A stretch of DNA of 64,000 nt from Citrobacter freundii (GTDB taxonomy: Bacteria; Bacteroidota; Bacteroidia; Chitinophagales; Chitinophagaceae). This document shows, piece by piece, positions 1-7,482 of this stretch. The position numbers and the translations under genes were made by a program. The notes beneath the pieces were generated by a model. It had not been told where the DNA came from and made no database searches. It was given only the letters and a program-made list of their open reading frames with translations. The stretch covers positions 96,130 through 160,129 of the forward strand of contig QFQQ01000021.1 in NCBI GenBank assembly GCA_003243445.1. Reading direction: 5' to 3'. The first letter of the stretch is position 1. Every line of letters starts with the position of its first letter.

Positions 1-255
1 ACCGGGCGTTCCGGCGTCTGTCACAACAGCCATCTTTTTTCCTTCCAGCAACTGGCTTACGAGATGATGCAATACCTTATGTTCATTATGCTGGTGATAC
101 GGAGAAAGCGGTTTGGTGATCTGGTAGTGATTGAGGAGGTGCGATGTATTACGCGTGTCTTCAGCAAGTATCAGGTCCACTTCCTTTAATACCTCGAGCG
201 CGCGGAGCGTGATGTCCTTCAGATTACCGATTGGAGTGGGGACCAGGTAGAGCAT
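1..255 (-). CDS. rsmI: RsmI, 16S rRNA (cytidine-1402-2'-O)-methyltransferase, N-terminal part (cut by window edge)
   Basis: The minus strand from an ATG at 253-255 is open to the first base of the window and gives 85 residues. They start MLYLVPTPIGNLKDITLRAL and contain the LAEDTRNT and TDAGTPG motifs of the tetrapyrrole-methylase fold, typical of RsmI, which 2'-O-methylates C1402 of 16S rRNA. RsmI is normally about 225-280 residues, so roughly two thirds lies beyond base 1. The gene is last in a minus-strand series (pepP, pssA, purS, rsmI) and is separated from purS by the family D inverted repeat. Family assignment is firm; the C-terminus cannot be seen. Confidence 0.93.
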   Translation of the reverse strand, partial: MLYLVPTPIGNLKDITLRALEVLKEVDLILAEDTRNTSHLLNHYQITKPLSPYHQHNEHKVLHHLVSQLLEGKKMAVVTDAGTPG

Positions 256-270
256 TAAAGCTGATTGGCG

Positions 271-376
271 TAATAAAGTAAAAAGTAAAAATTAAAAAAT
301 ACCATTAAGTTGATCTCTCTACAATACTAGGAGACTCGTTTTTTTACTTTTGACTTTTTAATTTTGACTTTTTAAT
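271..376. repeat. Family D inverted repeat (7 bp words), locus D1
   Basis: Left arm 271-300 iterates GTAAAAA/TTAAAAA and right arm 337-376 iterates the complementary TTTTTAC, TTTTGAC and TTTTTAA words. The spacer is about 36 bp. The right arm runs into the purS stop codon (372-374). It lies between purS and rsmI, both minus. Pairing is imperfect but the 7 bp period is clear. Confidence 0.75.
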
Positions 377-617
377 TGACGGTGATCTCGAAATATTCCA
401 TCACTTGGTTGGACAGCAGTTTTTTGCTGGCTTCTTCTGCAACAGCTTTTGCTTTCTCAGGAGAATCAGCATTTACACGCAGGGTTATGTTCTTTCCAAC
501 GCGTACATCTTCAACGCCGCTCAGGCCGAGATTCTGCAAGCCGCCCATTACGGCCTTGCCTTGAGGATCCAACAATTCTTTCAGGGGCATTACTTTGATC
601 TGCACCGTATATGTCAT
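372..617 (-). CDS. purS: PurS, phosphoribosylformylglycinamidine synthase subunit
   Basis: This 81-residue protein has the size and pattern of PurS (N-terminal YTVQIKVMPLKELLDPQGKA, then LGLSGVEDVRVGKNITL). PurS bridges PurL and PurQ in the FGAM synthetase complex of purine synthesis, which makes formylglycinamidine ribonucleotide from FGAR and glutamine. Its ATG overlaps the end of pssA by 4 bases (614-617), which indicates translational coupling. purL and purQ are not in the window, so the subunit gene is detached from its partners here. The stop codon forms the outer edge of the D1 inverted repeat. Confidence 0.93.
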   Translation of the reverse strand: MTYTVQIKVMPLKELLDPQGKAVMGGLQNLGLSGVEDVRVGKNITLRVNADSPEKAKAVAEEASKKLLSNQVMEYFEITVN

Positions 618-1384
618 GATAATTTTTTTATGAACAGCAAAGATACAAGAACGTAGGCGATGAAAGTGATTGGAGCAGCCAACCAGCCCAAAAAAATGGT
701 GCTGAGAATAGCGATCGCCAGTACAAGGTACCGGTGAATATTGTGCTGAATGCTAAAATCCTTGAATTTGAAGCTCATAATCGGGATATTGGACACCATA
801 AGGGCGCTCAATCCGATAATATGGGTAATGATAAAAACTTTGCTCAGCAGCATCGTGCGAACCCATTCCATGTCCGTGGTCCAGTACAACACCGGCAATG
901 AAGCGATCACCAGGCCAACCGCGGGGGTCGGTACCCCTCTGAAATTTTCTGTCTGTTTGGTATCCAGGTTGAATTTTGCCAGGCGGTAAGCAGCGGCGGC
1001 TGGCAAGATGAATGCGATGGCAGGCCACATCATCGGCGTATCGACGCCGTCAGGCCCCTGCGCAAAGCTCAACCGCAGCATCTGGTAAAGGATCATGCCC
1101 GGAGCCACACCAAAGCTCACCACATCCGCAAGTGAATCCAGCTGCTTGCCCATTGGCGAAGCCACTTTGAAGATCCTGGCCATAAAGCCATCAAGGAAAT
1201 CTACCACACCTGCGAGGGCGATGAACAGGGTGGCATACCAGATCTTCTCGGGAATATCCAGCAATTGGGTACCATTCGGGCCATCAATGGCGATCAATCC
1301 GTTCTGAAGGATAAATACGATTGCGACACAGCCAAAGACAAGGTTTAAAAGGGTAAACAGGTTGGGAACTTGCTTCATGTTCAA
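614..1384 (-). CDS. pssA: CDP-diacylglycerol--serine O-phosphatidyltransferase
   Basis: A 256-residue integral membrane enzyme that makes phosphatidylserine from CDP-diacylglycerol and serine, the precursor of phosphatidylethanolamine. The CDP-alcohol phosphotransferase signature is visible as DGFMAR, then a glycine, then LDSLAD (DG-x2-AR-x8-G-x3-D-x3-D), at about residues 65-88. Several hydrophobic helices follow. It overlaps purS by 4 bp. A 16 bp sequence at its start codon (1377-1392) is repeated upstream at 1439-1454, and the 5' region also holds family A locus A1. Start at 1384 fits an N-terminal membrane segment preceded by MNMKQVPNLFTLLNL. Confidence 0.93.
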   Translation of the reverse strand: MNMKQVPNLFTLLNLVFGCVAIVFILQNGLIAIDGPNGTQLLDIPEKIWYATLFIALAGVVDFLDGFMARIFKVASPMGKQLDSLADVVSFGVAPGMILYQMLRLSFAQGPDGVDTPMMWPAIAFILPAAAAYRLAKFNLDTKQTENFRGVPTPAVGLVIASLPVLYWTTDMEWVRTMLLSKVFIITHIIGLSALMVSNIPIMSFKFKDFSIQHNIHRYLVLAIAILSTIFLGWLAAPITFIAYVLVSLLFIKKLS

Positions 1385-1454
1385 AAGATATTAAGAGATC
1401 CGGTCAGCCGCAACGGTTTAGTGCTATAAAACGGCCTTATGTTCAAAAGATATT
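1377..1454 (-). repeat. Pair of 16 bp direct repeats at the pssA start
   Basis: ATGTTCAAAAGATATT occurs at 1377-1392, overlapping the pssA start region, and again at 1439-1454. On the minus strand each reads AATATCTTTTGAACAT and contains TATCTTTTG, close to the Bacteroidota -7 element TAnnTTTG. The upstream copy could serve as promoter while the downstream copy spans the initiation site. The role is inferred. Confidence 0.5.
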
Positions 1455-1508
1455 GTTTTGAATCGTAAAGATATAAATGGATTTGAAACAATCTCGTGTG
1501 ATTTGGTG

Positions 1509-1676
1509 TTCGATGGTGGATGGTCGATGTCCGATGGTCGATGACCGATGGTCGATGTCCGATGGTCGATGTTCGATATCGGCGATTGCTCTTATCTAAA
1601 AGCAGTAGATTGCGAGGCTGGTCACCGGTCATCGACCATCGAACATCCACCATCGGACATCGACCATCGATCACCG
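1509..1676. repeat. Family A inverted repeat (NNCGATG words), locus A1
   Basis: Left arm 1509-1579 consists of about ten consecutive 7 bp words of the form NNCGATG (GTCGATG, TCCGATG, ACCGATG and others). Right arm 1621-1676 has the reverse-complement CATCGNN words and includes the pepP stop codon (1671-1673). Segment 1571-1634, covering the inner part and the spacer, is homologous in inverted orientation to 6648-6717 at locus A2. Confidence 0.9.
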
Positions 1677-2966
1677 CCCATTCTTCATCGCCGCCTCAAT
1701 CTCCTCCACTGTGATCGGAATATTTTTCATCAGGTCCTGATTACCGTTTGGTGTGATCCATACGTTGTTTTCGATGCGGATACCCATTTGTTCTTCTTCG
1801 ATATAAATACCAGGCTCAACGGTCAGTACCATTCCTGCCTTCAGCGGCTCGGCACGAGGCCCCAGGTCATGCACGTCTATACCAAGATGGTGTGAAATGC
1901 CGTGATAAAGATATTTCCGGAAGGCTTTGTTGTCCGCATCATCATTCTTTACATCGGCTTCTGAGAGCAAGCCTATTTTTATAAACTGTTTTGTCGCTTC
2001 CTCCCCTACCTGTTCGGTGTAATTGATCAGCGAAACGCCGGGTTTTAACAGGCTTTTCGCGTAGTTGTGCAGGTGCAGGCAGGCATTATACACTTCTTTT
2101 TGCCGTTTGCTGAACTTGCCATTTACAGGAATAGTGCGTGTAAGGTCCGCATTGTAACCACCATATTCGGCTCCAAAATCCATCAGGATCAATTCTCCGT
2201 CTTTACATTCCTGGTCATTGGAAATATAGTGCAGCGTGCGGGCACGATCGCCGCTTGCAATGATCGAACTATAAGCTTCGCCGGTTGCGCGCTGGCTAAG
2301 AAAGGAATGCATGATCTCTGCCTCGATCTCATATTCCATCACGCCCGGTTTTATAAATTGCATGACCCTTCTGAACGTCCGGTCAGTGATATCGATCGCT
2401 TGCTGGATCACCCCCACTTCTTCGGCAGTCTTCACCGCCCGCAATTCGCGCATGATCTTCGCTGCTCGGTCAAACTGGTGAAGCGGGAAACGGCTCCGCA
2501 TCTCATCCACAAACCGGTAGTCCCTCGTGCGAAGCAGTACCGATTTCCGGTCGTTCTCATTCGTATCAAGATAGATCGTATCCGCCTGGTGCACCCAGGT
2601 CTGAAGGACTGATTCAAGCGTATCCAGCCAGATCACCGCCGGCATGCCGCTGATGGATTTTCCTTCCGCTGCGCGCAATCTTTTACCATCCCATTTTTCC
2701 TTCAGTTCGTTGGGTCTCGTAAGCACCAGCACTTCCCGGTATTTCTGATCAGGATTGTCCGGATAAAGAATGACCATGGTGTCTTCCTGGGTAATGCCGC
2801 AAAGCCAGTACAGATCGCTGTTCTGCCTGAACCGGTAAGTTGCGTCCCCGTTCGTAGGTGTTTCATCATTGCTCACAAAAATGGCAATAGAATTAGGCAC
2901 CATACGGTCCGCGAAACGCTTGCGGTTCTGAACGAATATATCGGGATTGAGCGGGAGATGTTTCAT
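1671..2966 (-). CDS. pepP: Xaa-Pro aminopeptidase (M24B)
   Basis: A 431-residue metallopeptidase that removes N-terminal residues ahead of proline. It has the N-terminal aminopeptidase P domain and a C-terminal pita-bread domain. Metal ligands are visible as the two Asp in DFGAEYGGYNADLTRT, His in GISHHLGIDVHD, Glu in VEPGIYI and Glu in IRIEN. I chose the ATG at 2964-2966 (MKHLPLNPDIF). The frame stays open upstream to 3137, but those residues are translated family B repeat (iterated VVSLRFIAVGG-like words) and are not protein. The stop codon is the first base triplet of the A1 array. Confidence 0.93.
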   Translation of the reverse strand: MKHLPLNPDIFVQNRKRFADRMVPNSIAIFVSNDETPTNGDATYRFRQNSDLYWLCGITQEDTMVILYPDNPDQKYREVLVLTRPNELKEKWDGKRLRAAEGKSISGMPAVIWLDTLESVLQTWVHQADTIYLDTNENDRKSVLLRTRDYRFVDEMRSRFPLHQFDRAAKIMRELRAVKTAEEVGVIQQAIDITDRTFRRVMQFIKPGVMEYEIEAEIMHSFLSQRATGEAYSSIIASGDRARTLHYISNDQECKDGELILMDFGAEYGGYNADLTRTIPVNGKFSKRQKEVYNACLHLHNYAKSLLKPGVSLINYTEQVGEEATKQFIKIGLLSEADVKNDDADNKAFRKYLYHGISHHLGIDVHDLGPRAEPLKAGMVLTVEPGIYIEEEQMGIRIENNVWITPNGNQDLMKNIPITVEEIEAAMKNGR

Positions 2967-2985
2967 ATGTGTTTCAAAGATAAGA

Positions 2986-3326
2986 GAAGACGGTGGACCG
3001 CGGAGGGCAGAGGGCGGACCGCAGACCGCGATGAATCGGAGAGAGACCACGGACCACAGACCGCCGACCGCGATGAATCGGAGAGAGACCACGGACCACG
3101 GACCGCCGACCGCGGACGGTCGTTTCTTGCTGAACAAGCCACACAGGGATCAACAGTTCTATCCCGTTCCGCATTTCCGATCACAACGAATCGTCTGCGG
3201 TCCGCGGTCTGCCGTCCGTCGTCCGCTGCTAGTCAATTCCCAACGGAATCAACAGTTCTATCCCGTTCCGCATGTCCGATCACAACGAAACGTCTGCGGT
3301 CCGCGGTCGGCGGTCCGTCGTCCCTC
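2986..3326. repeat. Family B inverted and tandem repeats (GACCGCN words), locus B1
   Basis: Left part 2986-3122 iterates GACCGCN/GACCACN words and includes a 35 bp block at 3024-3058 duplicated at 3066-3100, a period of 42 bp or exactly six words. Right arms 3187-3230 and 3288-3326 carry the complementary GGTC words. They are preceded by two near-identical copies, about 100 bp apart, of a segment starting CAACAGTTCTATCCCGTTCC (about 3150 and 3250). Confidence 0.88.
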
Positions 3327-3472
3327 TTCTTTCCCCTTACCCAAAAATGATCACAATCCAATCTCAACCAGTTTATTTTAAATTCCCTTTAAAGAAAACG
3401 TTTTCCATTAAAAAAAATCAATTATATGCCGCCTTTTCTAAAAATAATCCATCGTGTACTACTAACACCTGT

Positions 3473-3504
3473 TTGTATTTACTGGTTTTTTGAGTGTATT
3501 TTTG
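3473..3504 (+). promoter_or_regulatory. Promoter of pckA, Bacteroidota type
   Basis: TTG at 3473-3475 and TATTTTTG at 3497-3504 are separated by 21 bp and match the -33 TTG / -7 TAnnTTTG pattern of the Bacteroidota primary sigma factor. The -7 element ends 26 bp before the ATG. Confidence 0.65.
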
Positions 3505-3530
3505 CTGCCTAACTAAATTCGATTGCCTAT

Positions 3531-5135
3531 ATGTCTATTTCTGTAACGACTGCTTTGCCAAAAGACCTTTTCAAAATGGGTCTCAAGAACACAGACCGTA
3601 TCCACTACCAATCCACCCCGGAAGAATTAGTGCAGGACACTTTGCGCATCGGCGAGGGTGTGCTGAATGATACCGGCGCACTGGTGATCAGGACCGGTGA
3701 ATTTACCGGCCGCTCTCCAAAAGACAAATTCACTGTCAAAGATTCGATCACTGCTGACACTGTACACTGGAACGAATTCAACCAACCGATCGAGACACGC
3801 TATTTCGATATCATACATAAAAAGATCCTTGACTACTTAAGCCAGCGGGACGAACTGTGGGTCCGTGACTGCCATGCATGCGCAGACCCGCGCTATCGCA
3901 TCAACGTAAGAGTGGTGAATGAAAAACCATGGAACAATCTTTTTTCATTCAACATGTTCATCCGCCCAACGGAAGAGGAACTGGAAGATTTCACGGCTGA
4001 CTGGACGGTGCTCTCTGCACCCGGATTAAAACTTGATCCGCAAGAATGCGGCGTTCGACAGCATAATGCTTCGATCGTTTCATTTGCACACAAAATGATC
4101 CTGATCGCCGGTTCGGGTTATACCGGTGAAACGAAAAAAGGCATTTTTACCATTCTGAATTATATACTTCCGCAGGAACAGAATGTGCTGAGCATGCACT
4201 GCTCCGCCAACGTCGGCGAGAAAGGTGATACCGCCGTATTTTTTGGCCTGAGCGGAACTGGCAAGACAACCCTGAGTGCAGATCCCGCCCGCAAACTGAT
4301 CGGTGATGATGAACATGGGTGGACAAATGACGGCGTGTTCAATTTCGAAGGCGGTTGTTATGCAAAAACGATCAATCTTACTGAAGAAAAAGAACCTGAG
4401 ATCTTCCGCGCCATTCGCCCCGGAGCGCTTGTGGAGAATGTTCGTTTCTTTCCAGGTACGAACCGGATCAATTTTGATGATGGCAGTATCACGGAAAATA
4501 CACGCGTTTCTTACCCGCTTGATTTTATCAGCAACTCCCTTGAGCCTGCGGTCGGCGGTTTACCCAAAAACATATTTTTCCTGACCTGTGATGCGTTCGG
4601 TGTATTGCCTCCGGTTTCCAGACTTACACCGGGCCAGGCGATGTACCAGTTCATCTCCGGCTATACCGCAAAAGTTGCGGGGACAGAAGCCGGTGTTACA
4701 GAACCCAAGCCGACATTCAGCGCGTGCTTTGGAGCGCCATTCCTGCCACTGCATCCCGGTAAATATGCAGCAATGCTGGGTCAGAAAATGCAGGAACACA
4801 AAGTGAATGTCTGGATGATCAATACCGGCTGGACAGGCGGCGCTTATGGTGTTGGGCAGCGGATGAAGCTTTCTTATACCCGGGCAATGATCACTGCGGC
4901 GCTGGAAGGAAAGCTGAATAATGTGGAGTTCAGGGAACATCCTGTGTTTGGCATGGCCATCCCAACCGAATGTCCGGGTGTACCATCAGCCGTGCTCGAT
5001 CCGCGCAGCACATGGGAGGATAAAACTGCCTATGATCAGAAGGCGCAGTTCCTCGCTAACCTCTTCACAAAAAACTTTGAAAAATATAAGGGCGGTGTGT
5101 CAGCAGAAGTACTGGCGGCAGCGCCTAAACTTTAG
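3531..5135 (+). CDS. pckA: Phosphoenolpyruvate carboxykinase (ATP)
   Basis: A 534-residue cytosolic enzyme converting oxaloacetate and ATP to PEP, CO2 and ADP, the first committed step of gluconeogenesis. Motifs visible are RSPKDKF near the N-terminus, HCSANVG, the kinase-1a P-loop GLSGTGKTTLSAD, the metal-binding IGDDEHGW, and SACFGAPFLPLHP. Length matches the ATP-dependent family. It has its own promoter and is followed by a weak hairpin (5159-5189) and repeat locus C1. Start ATG 3531 is clear. Confidence 0.97.
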   Translation: MSISVTTALPKDLFKMGLKNTDRIHYQSTPEELVQDTLRIGEGVLNDTGALVIRTGEFTGRSPKDKFTVKDSITADTVHWNEFNQPIETRYFDIIHKKILDYLSQRDELWVRDCHACADPRYRINVRVVNEKPWNNLFSFNMFIRPTEEELEDFTADWTVLSAPGLKLDPQECGVRQHNASIVSFAHKMILIAGSGYTGETKKGIFTILNYILPQEQNVLSMHCSANVGEKGDTAVFFGLSGTGKTTLSADPARKLIGDDEHGWTNDGVFNFEGGCYAKTINLTEEKEPEIFRAIRPGALVENVRFFPGTNRINFDDGSITENTRVSYPLDFISNSLEPAVGGLPKNIFFLTCDAFGVLPPVSRLTPGQAMYQFISGYTAKVAGTEAGVTEPKPTFSACFGAPFLPLHPGKYAAMLGQKMQEHKVNVWMINTGWTGGAYGVGQRMKLSYTRAMITAALEGKLNNVEFREHPVFGMAIPTECPGVPSAVLDPRSTWEDKTAYDQKAQFLANLFTKNFEKYKGGVSAEVLAAAPKL

Positions 5136-5158
5136 AACTCTGCGATTGCTTGCTGTAG

Positions 5159-5189
5159 ATCCCCTGCTCGTTTCGTTCGGGCGGGGGAT
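5159..5189 (+). terminator. Possible terminator of pckA
   Basis: Imperfect stem between ATCCCCTGCTCG and CGGGCGGGGGAT with a short loop, 23 bp after the pckA stop. It is followed by only a broken T tract (TGTTGTTTG), so the call is weak. Confidence 0.4.
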
Positions 5190-5218
5190 GTTGTTTGTGG
5201 GAGGAAGGTTTTAAAAAT

Positions 5219-5460
5219 GCCGGAGGTTCCAAGGGTTCCAAAGGTTCCAGAGGTTGCTACCGCGGGACGAAGCGAATAATATTTTTGAAATGAATAAACC
5301 TAAGCATCCTCCTGATAGCAGCCTATTCATAAGTATTGATCATTGCCTCCTGCGGTAGCAACCTCTGGAACCCCTGGAACCTCTTGAACTTCTGGAACCT
5401 CTTGAACTTCTGGAACCTTTGGAGCCCCTGGAACCTTTAAAACTTCTGAAACGGAACCTC
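5219..5460. repeat. Family C inverted repeat (9 bp words), locus C1
   Basis: Left arm 5222-5255 has about four 9 bp words of type GGTTCCANA. Right arm 5348-5459 has about eleven complementary words such as GGAACCTCT and TGAACTTCT. The inner borders are GGTTGCTACCGCGGGACGAA on the left and TGCGGTAGCAACC on the right. The arms differ strongly in word number. Confidence 0.88.
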
Positions 5461-5525
5461 AAAACTGTTAAGTAAACTTTGGCTATCCCCCCAAACCAAA
5501 ACCCCTGTTCTGCCGTTTATGTTGC

Positions 5526-6056
5526 ATGAAGAAAATGCTGATCGCGGTAATGTTTTTTATGCCGGTGTGGCTGATGGCGCAGGCGAATGCGGATCATATC
5601 AGGTGGCAGGACAGGCGGACATTGACCTGGGCGGATTATCAGGGAAAAGCAGACCCCGATGCGGGAGCGGCAGCTTCTACGGCGACTTATCTTAGTGTGG
5701 AATATAATTTTAAAGATGGCAAGCTTGGATATGTGATCACCTGTAGTTTTTCCCGTTCTAAATCCTGGGGATTGACAAAGAACGATTATATCCTTTCGCA
5801 TGAGCAGGGACATTTTGATATCGCGGAGATCTTTGCCCGCAGGTTATACAAAAAGCTCAAAGCGTACGAGTTTGACAAAAAAAATTATCAAACTGACCTG
5901 CGCAGGATTTATGAGGATATCACGGCTGAAAAGGAGGAAATGCAGAACAGGTATGACCGCGAAACGAATCATTCGATCAATAAAGAGAAGCAGGCCGGGT
6001 GGCTGGAAAAAATAAAGATCGAACTGAAAGAACTGGAAGCTTTTGCGGGTTATTAG
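5526..6056 (+). CDS. DUF922-like secreted protein with an HExxH motif
   Basis: A 176-residue protein with an N-terminal signal peptide (about residues 1-20, hydrophobic core MLIAVMFFMPVWLMAQA). The body has an ADYQGKAD motif and, near residue 97, SHEQGHFDIAE. HEQGH fits the HExxH zinc-protease signature and is characteristic of the uncharacterised DUF922 family. This suggests a periplasmic metallopeptidase, but activity is not shown. The C-terminal third is charged and helical. It follows repeat locus C1 and precedes a lipoprotein gene. Confidence 0.75.
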   Translation: MKKMLIAVMFFMPVWLMAQANADHIRWQDRRTLTWADYQGKADPDAGAAASTATYLSVEYNFKDGKLGYVITCSFSRSKSWGLTKNDYILSHEQGHFDIAEIFARRLYKKLKAYEFDKKNYQTDLRRIYEDITAEKEEMQNRYDRETNHSINKEKQAGWLEKIKIELKELEAFAGY

Positions 6057-6129
6057 GCTGGTGTTTGCCAGGATCAGGCAACGTTTTGTTCCGGTGGATT
6101 GTCAAACCCTTTAATTAATCAACTCGAAC

Positions 6130-6567
6130 ATGAAAGCCTTGATCCTTTTTGTAAATCTTGCCCTTGCGGGTCTTATTTTTTCCGGTTGCTCCAAACGAAC
6201 AGATTGCGGATGTGTACCGCCGCCAACAAGCGAAGCCAACTGGAAAATTGTAAGCCGCAACGGCGGTACCGGTGGCGGATCGATACCACTGACCACTATT
6301 CAACAGAACTCAGTGCTTACGCTAAAGAATGATGGCAAATATGCGTGCACGAACAAGCAGACCGGTGAAGCCGTAGGCGGAACGTATACGATCATTTCAA
6401 ATTTCGCTTCCATTTACGGTGAAAAGGTCAGATTTGTTTTCACACCAAAACTGCCGATCCTGGAAACAGATATGTATGTTTTGCTGGAAAACCCCAATGG
6501 AAAACTCGTGTTCGGAGACAATGCTGCAGATGGTTATTCTACAACATTCTCCGCCACTCAACCTTGA
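6130..6567 (+). CDS. Lipoprotein of unknown function
   Basis: A 145-residue protein whose N-terminus is a lipoprotein signal with lipobox IFSGC (Cys about 20). A short Cys/Pro-rich linker follows, then a beta-rich domain containing NSVLTLKNDGKYAC and GGTYTI, which resembles the lipocalin-like small lipoproteins of this phylum. It is probably anchored in the outer or inner membrane facing the periplasm. No catalytic motif is seen and no specific function can be assigned. An intrinsic terminator follows at 6590-6626. Confidence 0.7.
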   Translation: MKALILFVNLALAGLIFSGCSKRTDCGCVPPPTSEANWKIVSRNGGTGGGSIPLTTIQQNSVLTLKNDGKYACTNKQTGEAVGGTYTIISNFASIYGEKVRFVFTPKLPILETDMYVLLENPNGKLVFGDNAADGYSTTFSATQP

Positions 6568-6589
6568 TTATAATAAACGGAGAATCCCT

Positions 6590-6626
6590 GATGATAGCTG
6601 CAGCAATGCGGCTATCGTCTTTTTTT
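6590..6626 (+). terminator. Intrinsic terminator after the 6130 lipoprotein
   Basis: Stem GATGATAGC / GCTATCGTC with a 12-base loop, followed by seven T residues (6620-6626). Confidence 0.75.
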
Positions 6627-6627
6627 G

Positions 6628-6748
6628 GATGATCGATGGTAGATGATCGATGACCAGTAACCGGAATACGCAAGCTGCTAGTTTTATTTTAGATAAAAGC
6701 GATCGCCGATATCGAACATCGACCATCGAACATCCAACATCGACCACC
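6628..6748. repeat. Family A inverted repeat, locus A2
   Basis: Left arm 6628-6653 (GATCGATG-type words) and right arm 6700-6748 (CATCGNN words) lie between a plus gene and a minus gene that converge. The right arm abuts the kinase stop codon at 6749. The segment 6648-6717, including the spacer, is an inverted homologue of 1571-1634 at locus A1. Confidence 0.85.
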
Positions 6749-7384
6749 TCAAAACAGTCCATACAACTGTCCATCCACTTTACTGATGATCTCGCCGAAG
6801 TCCTCTTCCTTTTCAGCAAACTTGTTCTTATCAACATCGACAACGAGCAAGGGGCCTTCGGTATAGCTGCCGATCCATTTGTTGTAGTATTCGTTCAGGC
6901 GTTTGAGATAATCGAGACGGATGTTTTCTTCGTACTCGCGTCCTCTTTTCTGGATCTGTCCGACAAGCGTGGGTACAGAAGCATTAAGATAGATCAGCAG
7001 ATCGGGAGGCTGCACGAGAGCTTTCAATGTCTGGAAGAAATTAAAGTAGTTATCAAAATCCCGTTTGCTCATCAATCCCATTTCATGGAGGTTGGGGGCA
7101 AAGATGTTGGCATCTTCGTAAATGGTCCTGTCCTGGATCACGGTCTCGGTTCCTTTCTGGATATCCACGAGCTGTTGAAGGCGGCTGTTCAGGAAGTAGA
7201 TCTGGAGGTTGAAGCTCCAGCGGGGCATATCCTCATAAAAATCCATGAGGTATGGATTGTGGTCCACGTCTTCAAAGTTGGGGATCCATTTGTAGTGCTT
7301 GCTCAGCATTTCCGTAAGAGTCGTCTTTCCTGCACCGATATTTCCTGCTACTGCTATATGCTTTGGTTTCTTTGTCTTAGCCAT
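6749..7384 (-). CDS. Deoxynucleoside kinase
   Basis: A 211-residue P-loop kinase of the deoxyadenosine/deoxyguanosine kinase family, which salvages deoxynucleosides to monophosphates. Visible motifs are the P-loop GNIGAGKTT at about residues 14-22, the substrate-site run of Glu/Arg residues around FEDVDHNPYL and QDRTIYED, and a lid segment with KRGREYE. The length fits the bacterial family. Base specificity cannot be told from sequence alone. The 5' region contains four CGCGAAT words (7388-7426). Confidence 0.88.
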   Translation of the reverse strand: MAKTKKPKHIAVAGNIGAGKTTLTEMLSKHYKWIPNFEDVDHNPYLMDFYEDMPRWSFNLQIYFLNSRLQQLVDIQKGTETVIQDRTIYEDANIFAPNLHEMGLMSKRDFDNYFNFFQTLKALVQPPDLLIYLNASVPTLVGQIQKRGREYEENIRLDYLKRLNEYYNKWIGSYTEGPLLVVDVDKNKFAEKEEDFGEIISKVDGQLYGLF

Positions 7385-7387
7385 AAA

Positions 7388-7426
7388 CGCGAATGTTGAC
7401 GCGAATTATCGCGAATGTTCGCGAAT
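7388..7426. repeat. Four spaced CGCGAAT words upstream of the deoxynucleoside kinase
   Basis: CGCGAAT occurs at 7388, 7400, 7410 and 7420, i.e. steps of 12, 10 and 10 bp, close to one helical turn. It lies in the 98 bp gap between trpS and the kinase gene (both minus), 4 bp upstream of the kinase ATG. It could be a regulator-binding array or another low-complexity intergenic repeat. Confidence 0.6.
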
Positions 7427-7482
7427 CCGTCGTTACTAAAAGTATTGATTTATCTGATGTTTTTGCAATGAACAGGGAAATA

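Larger units (their letters stand above)
2967..3530. other. 564 bp gene-free divergent region with repeat locus B1 and the pckA promoter
   Basis: Between pepP (minus) and pckA (plus) there is no credible gene. The short frames seen on both strands are translations of GACCGCN-type words. Bases 2986-3326 hold locus B1; about 3340-3530 is AT-rich and carries the pckA promoter. Confidence 0.85.
5136..5525. other. 390 bp intergenic region with a weak hairpin and repeat locus C1
   Basis: No gene is supported here. It holds an imperfect GC-rich hairpin just after pckA and the family C inverted repeat; about 5270-5347 is an AT-rich spacer inside the repeat. Confidence 0.85.

Noticed and set aside
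1381..1714. Short frames on both strands across locus A1
   Set aside because: They are translations of NNCGATG words (heptapeptide repeats) and not proteins.
5219..5460. Family C arms as coding repeats (Leu/Glu-rich 9 bp repeats are open in frame)
   Set aside because: Open frames follow trivially from a 9 bp period; the arms are inverted to each other and lie only between genes.
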